The notes below the pieces were generated by a model. The model saw nothing but the letters and a program-made list of their open reading frames with translations. It was not told the origin of the DNA and did no database searches. Position numbers and translations under genes: made by a program. Shown here piece after piece: positions 1 through 6,606 of a DNA stretch of 8,932 nucleotides. Positions within the stretch are counted from its first letter, which is position 1. Each line of letters begins with the position of its first letter. Source of the DNA: an uncultured Oscillospiraceae bacterium (GTDB taxonomy: Bacteria > Bacillota > Clostridia > Oscillospirales > Acutalibacteraceae); contig CAJKJS010000043.1 of NCBI GenBank assembly GCA_905200265.1, positions 1-8,932 on the forward strand, read 5' to 3'.

Positions 1-11
1 TGACACAACGA

Positions 12-248
12 ATGGAAGACAAAACCGTACAGAAAGCCCCTCATGTGCAGGACGCGGAGATTCTGGAAAGATTGGCCCGGTACGAAGATATGCACGAACA
101 GATTTTGCAGCAGTTGGCCAAAACCACCGCCCGTATCGAGGAATTAAAGCGAAACGGGAAGGAAAAAACGGCCACTCATCGGCAGCTTCTGGGTAAAAAG
201 CTACAGTATGTAAGTTTTCTTTCGCATTTTGATGCGCACGGCCTTTGA
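12..248 (+). CDS. Small coiled-coil protein of unknown function (possibly truncated at the left edge)
   Basis: I do not recognise this protein. From the ATG at 12 it has 78 residues, mostly charged and predicted helical. A stretch at about residues 15-50 is rich in Leu/Ile at heptad-like spacing (ILERLARYEDMHEQILQQL is typical), so it probably forms a short coiled coil. No signal peptide or membrane segment is visible. The frame stays open to the window edge (ACA CAA CGA precede the ATG), and only 11 bases lie upstream, too few to show a ribosome site. The true start may therefore lie outside, and this could be the C-terminal end of a longer protein. A TGA at 1-3 in another frame could instead be the end of the preceding gene. 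It stops 24 bases before the ABC ATPase gene and probably shares its transcript. Coding status is supported by length, codon pattern and position, not by homology. Confidence 0.6.
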   Translation: MEDKTVQKAPHVQDAEILERLARYEDMHEQILQQLAKTTARIEELKRNGKEKTATHRQLLGKKLQYVSFLSHFDAHGL

Positions 249-256
249 TCGATAGG

Positions 257-263
257 AAAGGAG
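257..263 (+). promoter_or_regulatory. Ribosome binding site of the ABC ATPase gene
   Basis: AAAGGAG lies 9 bases before the ATG at 273 and fixes that start. No promoter-like -35/-10 pair is evident in the 24-base gap, which fits co-transcription with the upstream small gene. Confidence 0.85.
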
Positions 264-272
264 CACACAAAA

Positions 273-974
273 ATGGCGTTTGTAGAATTTGACCACGTGA
301 CAAAAATTTACCAGATGGGAGAAAATCGGGTCGCGGCGGCTGACGGTGTGACCTTTACCATTGAACAGGGAGAATTTGTGGTGATTGTAGGCCCCAGCGG
401 CGCGGGAAAAACCACGGTTCTAAACATTTTGGGCGGCATCGATACGCCAACATCCGGCAGTATCTGCCTGGATGGGGAGAGAATCAGCGAATACAATAAC
501 CGGCAGCTGACCCAGTACCGCCGGTATGATGTGGGGTTTGTCTTCCAGTTTTATAATTTGGTGCAAAACCTGACGGCGCTGGAAAATGTAGAACTAGCGG
601 CGCAGATTTGCCGGGACCCGTTGCCGGCGGAGCAGGTACTGGAAGAAGTAGGGCTGAAAGACCGCATGAGCAATTTTCCCGCTCAACTGTCCGGTGGGGA
701 ACAACAGCGGGTGGCTATTGCCCGGGCGTTGGCGAAAAACCCGAAATTGCTGCTATGCGACGAACCGACAGGGGCCCTCGACTACATAACGGGCAAAGCC
801 GTTTTGCAGCTTTTACAGGATACCTGCCGCAAGCGGGGCAAAACGGTCATCGTCATTACACACAACCAGGCCTTTACTGCCATGGCAGACCGGGTGATTC
901 ACATTCGCAACGGCAAAGTCGCGGATATGACCCTGAATAAAGAACCCGTTTCGGCAGAAAGGATTGAATGGTAA
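273..974 (+). CDS. ABC transporter ATP-binding protein, MacB/LolD type (FtsX-permease partner)
   Basis: Cytoplasmic ATPase that should power the FtsX-like permease encoded immediately downstream. All nucleotide-binding motifs are intact in the 233 residues: Walker A GPSGAGKT (40-47), Q-loop at Q92, signature LSGGEQQ (139-145), Walker B LLLCDEP (159-165) with catalytic E164, D-loop LDY (169-171) and H-loop H197. Length and motif wording match the MacB/LolD/FtsE group that works with four-helix FtsX-type permeases. The D-loop reads ALDYITG instead of the commoner ALDSxTG, a variant I associate with ATPases paired with the large coiled-coil permeases of Firmicutes. The stop codon lies inside the start of the permease gene (TGGTAA over ATGGTAA), so translation of the two is likely coupled. 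The ABC ATPase call is secure; the transported or mechanically controlled substrate is unknown. Confidence 0.96.
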   Translation: MAFVEFDHVTKIYQMGENRVAAADGVTFTIEQGEFVVIVGPSGAGKTTVLNILGGIDTPTSGSICLDGERISEYNNRQLTQYRRYDVGFVFQFYNLVQNLTALENVELAAQICRDPLPAEQVLEEVGLKDRMSNFPAQLSGGEQQRVAIARALAKNPKLLLCDEPTGALDYITGKAVLQLLQDTCRKRGKTVIVITHNQAFTAMADRVIHIRNGKVADMTLNKEPVSAERIEW

Positions 975-3900
975 AAATGAAAAGTTTTACAAAGGATATC
1001 CTTCGCTCCGTGCGAAGATCCCAAAGCCGTTTTTTGGCTATTTTTGGGATTGTGGCCCTGGGGGCCGGCTTTTTTTGCGGATTGAATGCGGCGGGTACGG
1101 ACATGCGTGATACCACCGATGTATATTGCGATAACGCCTCCATGATGGATGTAGAAATTCTGTCCACACTGGGTTTTTCAGAGGATGATTTGAAAGCTAT
1201 CGAGAATGTGGAAGGCGTCCAAGACGTCATGCCCGGTTACCGTCAGGATGTGTCGGTTACCATTAACGATAGTGATGAAACGGTGGCGCGGTTCCATAGT
1301 TTACCGGAAGACGGAGATCCCGAACTGAATACCCCGGTGCTAGTAGAAGGGCGGATGCCCGAAAAAGAAGGAGAATGTGTGGTTGGAACGGGGTCCACCA
1401 TTGCCGGAGCCGCCGCCCAGGTAGGGGATCAGTTACAGCTCGTTTCGGAAGAAAAAGACGGAGAGGAAACGGATACGGGGTTACAAGCGGATTCGTACAC
1501 CATTGTGGGATTGGTAGAAACGCCGTATTATTTGTCGTTTTCGCTGGGGACCAGCTCCATTGGGAGTGGTCGGGTCGGACTGTATGCATACGTGTTACCC
1601 GAAGAATTCACCGTAGAATTTTATACGGATGTGCTTTTGACGGTGGACGGGGCCCGGGACATGAATGCTTTTTCCAGCGAATATGAGGATAAAGTGGAGA
1701 CAGTTACCGGCCGGTTGGAGGACCTTTCTGAAACCCAGGTACCCAAACGTCGGGAAGACCTGGTAGGGAGTGCTCAGGAAGAGCTGGACGAGGCTACCAA
1801 AGAATATGAAGACCAGAAGGAGGAAGTAACCCAGCAACTGGATGAAGCCGAACAGCAACTAAAAGACGGCTGGGAAGAACTAACTGAGCAAACCAAAACC
1901 CTGGAAGACGCCAAAGAAGAAATTGAAACAAACGAAAAAACGCTCCAGGACACAAAAGAACAGCTTGCCGATGGATGGGATCAGTACGATGCAGGGAAAG
2001 AAGCCCTAGAGCAAAACAGAGCAGAAGCAGAAGAAGCACTGGAGAGTGCCCGTACCCAGTTAGAAGACGGCGAAACGGAGTACGAAGTACAATATGCAAC
2101 ATACGAAACCGCTGTCGAAACCCTGTCGCAACAGCAGGAACAGCTGGAAACACTTACGCAGCAACTGCTAAAAGTGGTGGCGGCTATTCCCACCGATTCG
2201 CCGGATATACCCGAAGAAGTGGCAGCGGCCATTGAACTTATTCAAGAACGAGTGCAGAGCGGAGAAGAACCGTCCGATGAGGAACTAGATGCATGGCTTT
2301 CCGCACTAGAATCATATGAAGATAAACTGCCACAGGAAGCGGTGGATCTGCTTACTATGGTGCAGGATATGGAAAATACCTATAGCGAGACACAAGCAAA
2401 GCTGGAGCAAGCAAAAAGCGAACTGGCAACCGCTAAGCAACAACTGGAACAGGCCCGGCAGACTTATGAACAACAGGCGGCCAGTGCGGAAGACGAGCTA
2501 GCATCTGCCGAAGAAACGCTACAGGCTAGTTACGAAGAACTGAGGGCCGGCGATCAGGCGTATCAGGATGGACTGCTTGCCCTGATGCAGGCAAAAGAAG
2601 AAGTAACAGACGGTGAAAGCCAGTTGGAGGAAGCCCGTGCAACCTTAGAAGAAAAACAGAAGGAATGGGAGGACGGGAAAAAGACAGCCGAAGAAGAGCT
2701 GCAAAAAGGGGCAGAGGAACTGGAAGACGCCCAAAAGCAAGTGGATGAGATTGGTGAAGGGGAATGGTACGTACTGGACCGGGATTCCAATGTGGGGTTT
2801 GCCAGTATGAAACAGGATTCCCAGCGGCTAGACTCCCTGTGTACTGTGTTCCCGGTCATCTTTTTCCTGGTAGCTGTCCTGGTGGTACTGACTACCATGA
2901 CCCGGTATGTGGAAGAAGAACGGGTGCTGATTGGTACGTATAAAGCACTGGGGTATAGCAGTGGACGGATTTTGTCCAAATACCTGTGGTATGCTTCGGT
3001 ACCTACCCTGTTGGGGTGCCTGATTGGCCCAGCCATTGGCTTTTTTGCCCTGCCGCAGGTGGTATGGAACGCCTACCGGTTGATGTACACCGTGCCGGAT
3101 CTGATTTCTCCGTTCTGGTTTGATATCGCGCTAATGGCGCTGCTCATTTTCCTTATCAGTACATTGGCAGCCACGATTTTTGCGGTGCTGGACCATTTGA
3201 AGGAGGTCCCCGCCACATTGATGATGCCCAGAGCACCCAAAGCCGGCAAACATGTACTACTGGAACACATCCCGTTTATTTGGAAACGGTTGTCGTTTAC
3301 CCGGAAAGTGACAGTGCGCAACTTGTTCCGGTATAAAAAGCGGCTGATTATGACAGTAACCGGGATTACCGGTTGTACGGCGCTGCTGTTAACAGGCTTT
3401 GGTATTAAGGATTCCATTTCGGATATTGTCAATTTGGAATACCGGGAACTGGCTACCTACCAGTACGAAGCCACCACGGAAGATGGGTTTACATCCGACC
3501 AGGCGGATTCGCTATTGGCAGGTACCCAGGCTGAATATTTGCGCAGCCGGACCGTGATGGTAGATTGTAAGACGGACGGCGACACCTACAGTGTGTATTT
3601 GATGGTGCCGGAAGATACGGAAAAGACCACCCAGTTTTTGACCTTCCGTACCCGGGAGGGCCACAATCCTGTACCGTTTGAGCCGGACGGTGTTCTGCTC
3701 AGTGAAAAACTCAGCAACAAACTAGGCGTGCAAGTGGGCGACACCATCACATTCACAGAAGATGACAAACACTATGATGTGAAAGTGACGGGCGTGGTGG
3801 AACACTATATTTACGATTATATCTACATGGCGCCTGAGCTGTACGAAAAAGTGACCGGGCATGCCCCGTCTATGAACCGGTTAATGGTAAGCGCCGATGA

Positions 3901-4408
3901 CGATCATAAAAGCGTAGTAGAAGGCGCACTCAAGAGCAGCGATGAAATCACAACCTTTGCGGATATTGAGCAAAACGCCAGTGACTTCGACCGCATGCTG
4001 CAATCGCTGAACTACGTGGTGTTGGTTATTATTTTGTGCGCGGGTATGCTGGCATTTATTGTGCTGTATAACCTGACAAATATCAACGTAACCGAACGCC
4101 AACGGGAAATTGCCACCATGAAAGTCTTAGGCTTTACCGACCGGGAAGTCAATGCGTATGTTTACCGCGAAACCTTATTATTAACGCTGATTGGCTGTGT
4201 GTTCGGGCTCATCCTTGGCGTGGTGCTGCATGGATTTGTCATTGATACGGTGGAAATCGAAAGTGTCATGTTTGGCCACACCGTAAAAGTGCTTAGCTTT
4301 GTGATCAGCGCGGTGATTACGTGGTTGTTCTCGTTGATTGTAGACCGGGTCATCGACCGTAAACTGAAGAAAATCAATATGGTGGAATCGCTCAAATCGG
4401 TGGATTGA
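968..4408 (+). CDS. Giant FtsX-like ABC permease with extracellular coiled-coil stalk
   Basis: Membrane subunit of the ABC unit, 1146 residues. Eight likely helices in a 4+4 FtsX layout: about 21-43, 623-643, 674-696, 716-742, 793-814, 1015-1036, 1068-1092 and 1107-1127. The first extracellular domain (44-622) has a MacB-like N-terminal part (about 44-255) followed by a long acidic coiled coil (267-597). The second (815-1014) contains a MacB-core-like stretch around KLGVQVGDTITF (918-929). Cytoplasmic coupling segments resemble FtsX domains: ERVLIGTYKALG (651-662) and RQREIATMKVLGF (1044-1056). The phrases RFLAIFGIVALGAGFF (21-36) and VTVRNLFRYKKR (781-792) are hallmarks I recognise from a large, functionally uncharacterised Firmicute permease family. 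The start at 968 overlaps the ATPase gene by 7 bases; an in-frame ATG at 977 is an alternative, because GAAAGGA at 957-963 is 4 bases from the first and 13 from the second. No adaptor or two-component genes flank it. Confidence 0.95.
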   Translation: MVKMKSFTKDILRSVRRSQSRFLAIFGIVALGAGFFCGLNAAGTDMRDTTDVYCDNASMMDVEILSTLGFSEDDLKAIENVEGVQDVMPGYRQDVSVTINDSDETVARFHSLPEDGDPELNTPVLVEGRMPEKEGECVVGTGSTIAGAAAQVGDQLQLVSEEKDGEETDTGLQADSYTIVGLVETPYYLSFSLGTSSIGSGRVGLYAYVLPEEFTVEFYTDVLLTVDGARDMNAFSSEYEDKVETVTGRLEDLSETQVPKRREDLVGSAQEELDEATKEYEDQKEEVTQQLDEAEQQLKDGWEELTEQTKTLEDAKEEIETNEKTLQDTKEQLADGWDQYDAGKEALEQNRAEAEEALESARTQLEDGETEYEVQYATYETAVETLSQQQEQLETLTQQLLKVVAAIPTDSPDIPEEVAAAIELIQERVQSGEEPSDEELDAWLSALESYEDKLPQEAVDLLTMVQDMENTYSETQAKLEQAKSELATAKQQLEQARQTYEQQAASAEDELASAEETLQASYEELRAGDQAYQDGLLALMQAKEEVTDGESQLEEARATLEEKQKEWEDGKKTAEEELQKGAEELEDAQKQVDEIGEGEWYVLDRDSNVGFASMKQDSQRLDSLCTVFPVIFFLVAVLVVLTTMTRYVEEERVLIGTYKALGYSSGRILSKYLWYASVPTLLGCLIGPAIGFFALPQVVWNAYRLMYTVPDLISPFWFDIALMALLIFLISTLAATIFAVLDHLKEVPATLMMPRAPKAGKHVLLEHIPFIWKRLSFTRKVTVRNLFRYKKRLIMTVTGITGCTALLLTGFGIKDSISDIVNLEYRELATYQYEATTEDGFTSDQADSLLAGTQAEYLRSRTVMVDCKTDGDTYSVYLMVPEDTEKTTQFLTFRTREGHNPVPFEPDGVLLSEKLSNKLGVQVGDTITFTEDDKHYDVKVTGVVEHYIYDYIYMAPELYEKVTGHAPSMNRLMVSADDDHKSVVEGALKSSDEITTFADIEQNASDFDRMLQSLNYVVLVIILCAGMLAFIVLYNLTNINVTERQREIATMKVLGFTDREVNAYVYRETLLLTLIGCVFGLILGVVLHGFVIDTVEIESVMFGHTVKVLSFVISAVITWLFSLIVDRVIDRKLKKINMVESLKSVD
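1766..2758 (+). other. Region encoding the coiled-coil hairpin of the permease
   Basis: Residues 267-597 of the permease are almost entirely Glu, Gln, Lys, Ala, Leu and Asp in heptad-like order: arm 1 at about 267-401, arm 2 at about 471-597. Between them, about 402-470 (bases 2171-2377) are proline-containing short helices that would form the tip of an antiparallel hairpin. Glycines break the arms at 301, 336, 343 and 368, and at 528, 535, 549, 570 and 581. DGW occurs twice in arm 1 (300-302, 335-337), and WEDG (567-570) and YQDG (532-535) occur in arm 2. By analogy with MacB and FtsX this region should project outside the membrane. The hairpin fold is inferred from sequence only. Confidence 0.75.
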
Positions 4409-4419
4409 TGGATAAAGAG

Positions 4420-4425
4420 AAAGGA
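4420..4425 (+). promoter_or_regulatory. Ribosome binding site of the flavoprotein gene
   Basis: AAAGGA sits 8 bases before the ATG at 4434, inside the 25-base gap after the permease stop. The gap shows no terminator hairpin, supporting read-through from the ABC genes. Confidence 0.75.
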
Positions 4426-4433
4426 AAAGCCAC

Positions 4434-5057
4434 ATGAAAGTATTACTTATTAACGGCAGCCCGCATGAGAAGGGATGTACCTATACGGCCTTATGGGAAG
4501 TTGCCAAACAATTATTGCGCGGCGGGATTGAAAGCGAGATTTTCTGGATTGGCGCCAAGCCTATTGGAGGATGCACCGCTTGTGGAGCCTGTAAGGGAAA
4601 AGAAAAATGTGTGTTTGGTGAGAAAGACGGTGTGAACGCCTGCATCGAAAAAATGCAGCAAGCCGATGCGGTGGTCATTGGTTCCCCGGTGTACTATGCC
4701 GGGCCCAACGGGTCTTTACTAAGCCTTCTGGACCGGGTATTCTATGCGGCAGGCGGAACTTTTGCGTTAAAACCCGGGGCGGCAGTTGTCAGCTGCCGTC
4801 GGGGTGGCGCCAGTGCCACGTTTGACCGACTGAATAAATATTTTACCATTTCGTCTATGCCGGTGGTCAGCAGTCAGTACTGGAACAGCGTGCACGGCAA
4901 TACCCCGGAGGAAGTACGCCGCGATGAAGAAGGCCTGCAAGTGATGCGTACGCTGGCCGATAACCTCACTTGGCTCCTGCGCTGTTTGCAGGTGGCTGAG
5001 GGACAAGTGGAAAAGCCCCAATGGGAGCCGAGAGTGTCTACGAATTTTATTCGATGA
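4434..5057 (+). CDS. Iron-sulfur flavoprotein (Isf-like), flavodoxin-fold FMN reductase family
   Basis: Likely a cytoplasmic redox protein binding FMN and one [4Fe-4S] cluster, shuttling electrons as Isf proteins of anaerobes do. The 207-residue length fits the family. The N-terminus is a flavodoxin-like strand and phosphate loop (LLINGSPHEKG, 4-14, with T16). Cysteines 47, 50, 53 and 59 form the compact C-x2-C-x2-C-x5-C motif that ligates the cluster in Methanosarcina Isf. GSPVYYAGPNG (83-93) is the second flavin-contacting loop typical of this family, and the C-terminal half is helical. No signal peptide is present. It follows the permease by 25 bases and overlaps the ribosome site of rsmE. 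Its physiological donor and acceptor cannot be read from sequence. A plain NADPH-dependent FMN reductase without a cluster is the alternative, but the intact cysteine set argues against it. Confidence 0.88.
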   Translation: MKVLLINGSPHEKGCTYTALWEVAKQLLRGGIESEIFWIGAKPIGGCTACGACKGKEKCVFGEKDGVNACIEKMQQADAVVIGSPVYYAGPNGSLLSLLDRVFYAAGGTFALKPGAAVVSCRRGGASATFDRLNKYFTISSMPVVSSQYWNSVHGNTPEEVRRDEEGLQVMRTLADNLTWLLRCLQVAEGQVEKPQWEPRVSTNFIR

Positions 5058-5063
5058 AGGGAG
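5057..5063 (+). promoter_or_regulatory. Ribosome binding site of rsmE overlapping the upstream stop codon
   Basis: AAGGGAG begins on the last base of the flavoprotein TGA and lies 11 bases before the ATG at 5075, slightly wider than the other sites here. Ribosomes finishing the flavoprotein would cover it, so translational coupling is plausible. Confidence 0.6.
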
Positions 5064-5074
5064 TTAACTAGGTC

Positions 5075-5806
5075 ATGCCCCGCTTTTTTACCGAGGAATT
5101 TTCCGGGGACCGGTTTGTGCTTACCGGAGAAAATGCCCGTCATGCGGCCAAAAGCCTGCGCATGCAGTCGGGAGAAAAACTGACGCTGTGTGACGGAAAC
5201 GGCCTGGAAGCCGTATGTGTTATTGAAGAAATTGGGTCCGACCGGGTGGAAGGCGCGGTACTGCACCGGGCACCCAGCCAAAGTGAGCCAAACCTTTCAG
5301 TGGTGCTCTATCAAGGGGTACCCAAATCTGACAAAATGGATCTGATTGTACAGAAAAGCGTGGAACTGGGAGTCACAGAGATTGTCCCCACGGTGATGCG
5401 CCGCTGTATTTCCCGGCCCGACGAAGCCGGTGCGAAAAAGAAAACGGTTCGCTGGCAGAAAATTGCCCGGGAAGCAGCCCAGCAGAGCGGACGGGGACGC
5501 ATTCCGGTGGTACAGGAATCCATGCCCCTGAAAAAAGCCGTGGAACGTGCCGCCAAAGCCGGGCGGGTACTGGTGTTTTATGAAGGCGGCGGCCAAAGCC
5601 TGCGGCAGTTAGCGGATAGCCTTACCCCCGGCGAAACCGTTTCGGTGTTTATTGGGCCGGAAGGTGGCCTGGATGAAGGCGATTTGCAGGTGCTGCGGGA
5701 AGCCGGAGCCGAGACGGCTACCTTGGGTCCCCGTATTTTGCGTACAGAGACAGCACCCTTGGCCGCGTTGACTGCTTTGATGCTGCTTTCAGGCAATATG
5801 GAGTAA
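5075..5806 (+). CDS. rsmE: 16S rRNA (uracil-1498-N3)-methyltransferase RsmE
   Basis: Methylates N3 of U1498 in helix 44 of 16S rRNA, using S-adenosylmethionine, on the assembled small subunit. The 243-residue length is normal. An N-terminal PUA-like domain (about 1-70, opening MPRFF) leads into the SPOUT trefoil-knot domain. Recognisable family motifs are QGVPKSDKMDLIVQKSVELG (80-99), AREAAQQSGR (131-140), IGPEGGLDEGD (193-203) and the knot segment LGPRILRTETAPLAA (217-231) that holds the cofactor. In many Firmicutes rsmE sits next to prmA; here its neighbours are a flavoprotein and a reductase, and prmA is not in the window. It is 17 bases downstream of one gene and 17 bases upstream of the next, so it is embedded in an operon. 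Confidence 0.96.
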   Translation: MPRFFTEEFSGDRFVLTGENARHAAKSLRMQSGEKLTLCDGNGLEAVCVIEEIGSDRVEGAVLHRAPSQSEPNLSVVLYQGVPKSDKMDLIVQKSVELGVTEIVPTVMRRCISRPDEAGAKKKTVRWQKIAREAAQQSGRGRIPVVQESMPLKKAVERAAKAGRVLVFYEGGGQSLRQLADSLTPGETVSVFIGPEGGLDEGDLQVLREAGAETATLGPRILRTETAPLAALTALMLLSGNME

Positions 5807-5807
5807 G

Positions 5808-5814
5808 AAAGGAG
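5808..5814 (+). promoter_or_regulatory. Ribosome binding site of the short-chain reductase gene
   Basis: AAAGGAG lies 9 bases before the ATG at 5824 and fixes that start; it occupies most of the 17-base gap after rsmE. Confidence 0.85.
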
Positions 5815-5823
5815 CAGGAAACG

Positions 5824-6555
5824 ATGAAAACGGCTTTGATTACCGGGGCGTCCCAGGGAATTGGAAAAGAAACGGCCCGGGCGTTTGCCCGGGCCGGGTA
5901 TGCTTTGTGTTTGCAATACCGCACGCATGAACGGGACGCACAGGCGCTGTGTGAGGAATTGCGCGAAAATGGGTGCCCATGTCTGTGCCTGCCGGCGGAT
6001 CTAAGGCAGGAGGAGGACGTAAACACCCTCGTGCGTACGGCCGAGCAGGAATTCTCTCATATTGACGTACTGGTCAATAATGCCGGGATTGCCCAGCAGA
6101 AACTGTTTACCGATTTGACGCTACAAGATTGGGACGATATTTTTTCGGTGGATGTTACCGGGGTGTTTTTGTGCTGCCGGGCCGTATTGCCGGGGATGAT
6201 TCGCCGCCAAAGCGGAGCTATTATCAACATCAGTTCCATGTGGGGACAGGTAGGGGCTTCGTGTGAGGTGGCCTATTCGGCAGCAAAAGCGGCCGTGATT
6301 GGACTCACGAAAGCCCTGGCTAAAGAAGAAGGGCCCTCTCATATTCGGGTGAACTGTATTGCTCCTGGGGTGATTGATACGCCCATGAATGGCTTTTTGT
6401 CCCCGGAAACCATGGAAGAACTGCGGGAAGAAACGCCCTTGATGCGCATTGGTACTCCGGCCGATGTAGCGGCAGCGGCCGTGTTCTTAGCATCGGATGC
6501 TGCTTCATTTATTACGGGCCAGATTTTAGGAGTGAACGGCGGCATGGTCATCTGA
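5824..6555 (+). CDS. Short-chain dehydrogenase/reductase, FabG/YmfI-like
   Basis: NAD(P)H-dependent carbonyl reductase of the classical SDR family, 243 residues, cytoplasmic. Visible motifs: cofactor loop TGASQGIG (7-14), NNAG (85-88), and catalytic S138, Y151 and K155 in the YxxxK box. PGVIDTPM (181-188) and the C-terminal GQILGVNGG (232-240) are also typical. The length and active-site numbering are those of FabG (3-oxoacyl-ACP reductase). However, SSMWGQVGASCEVAYS (137-152) closely resembles, from memory, the equivalent stretch of Bacillus YmfI, the reductase that finishes the 5-aminopentanol modification of elongation factor P. No fatty-acid genes are nearby. The position normally holding the fourth catalytic residue (Asn) is D110. 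The SDR class is certain; the substrate is not, with EF-P aminopentanone and 3-oxoacyl-ACP the two leading options. Confidence 0.93.
   Translation: MKTALITGASQGIGKETARAFARAGYALCLQYRTHERDAQALCEELRENGCPCLCLPADLRQEEDVNTLVRTAEQEFSHIDVLVNNAGIAQQKLFTDLTLQDWDDIFSVDVTGVFLCCRAVLPGMIRRQSGAIINISSMWGQVGASCEVAYSAAKAAVIGLTKALAKEEGPSHIRVNCIAPGVIDTPMNGFLSPETMEELREETPLMRIGTPADVAAAAVFLASDAASFITGQILGVNGGMVI
5873..5896 (+). repeat. All-GC perfect inverted repeat inside the reductase gene
   Basis: CGGCCCGGGC at 5873-5882 and its exact reverse complement at 5887-5896 flank a GTTT loop, giving ten consecutive G-C pairs in the mRNA from codon 17. Each arm contains the self-palindromic GCCCGGGC, repeated 12 bases apart, encoding an Ala-Arg-Ala pair twice. 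No T-tract follows, so it is not an intrinsic terminator. Confidence 0.7.
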
Positions 6556-6580
6556 TGGTACCCTCTGTAGCCGAAAAAGG

Positions 6581-6586
6581 AAGGAG
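6581..6586 (+). promoter_or_regulatory. Ribosome binding site selecting the GTG start of the cupin gene
   Basis: AAGGAG lies 8 bases before GTG at 6595. There is no in-frame ATG nearby that would fit better, so this site decides a non-ATG start. Confidence 0.8.
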
Positions 6587-6594
6587 ATAGTTTT

Positions 6595-6606
6595 GTGATC
6601 GATCAC
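6595..6606. repeat. 12-bp perfect palindrome over the cupin start codon
   Basis: GTGATCGATCAC is its own reverse complement and includes the GTG start codon. It is followed, overlapping by two bases, by the 8-bp palindrome ACGTACGT (6605-6612). It could be an operator or a small start-codon hairpin. About two palindromes of this length are expected by chance in a window this size, so a function is not established. Confidence 0.5.

Noticed and set aside
874..1230. Minus-strand open frame of 118 residues across the ATPase-permease junction
   Set aside because: It overlaps two coupled plus-strand genes with clear motifs and has no ribosome site or recognisable domain.
1794..2235. Several overlapping open frames of 80-120 residues on both strands within the coiled-coil region
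   Set aside because: They are shadows of the repetitive GAA/CAG-rich codons of the permease stalk, lack ribosome sites, and have low-complexity Ser/Cys or Leu/Phe composition.
2563..3036. Minus-strand open frame of 157 residues inside the permease gene
   Set aside because: Very Ser-rich product, as expected from reading the complement of Glu/Lys codons. There is no recognisable motif, and the plus-strand FtsX domain fully explains the DNA.
5873..5896. Intrinsic terminator inside the reductase gene
   Set aside because: The stem is strong but is followed by GGTATGCTTTG rather than a T-tract, and it lies within a clearly intact coding sequence.
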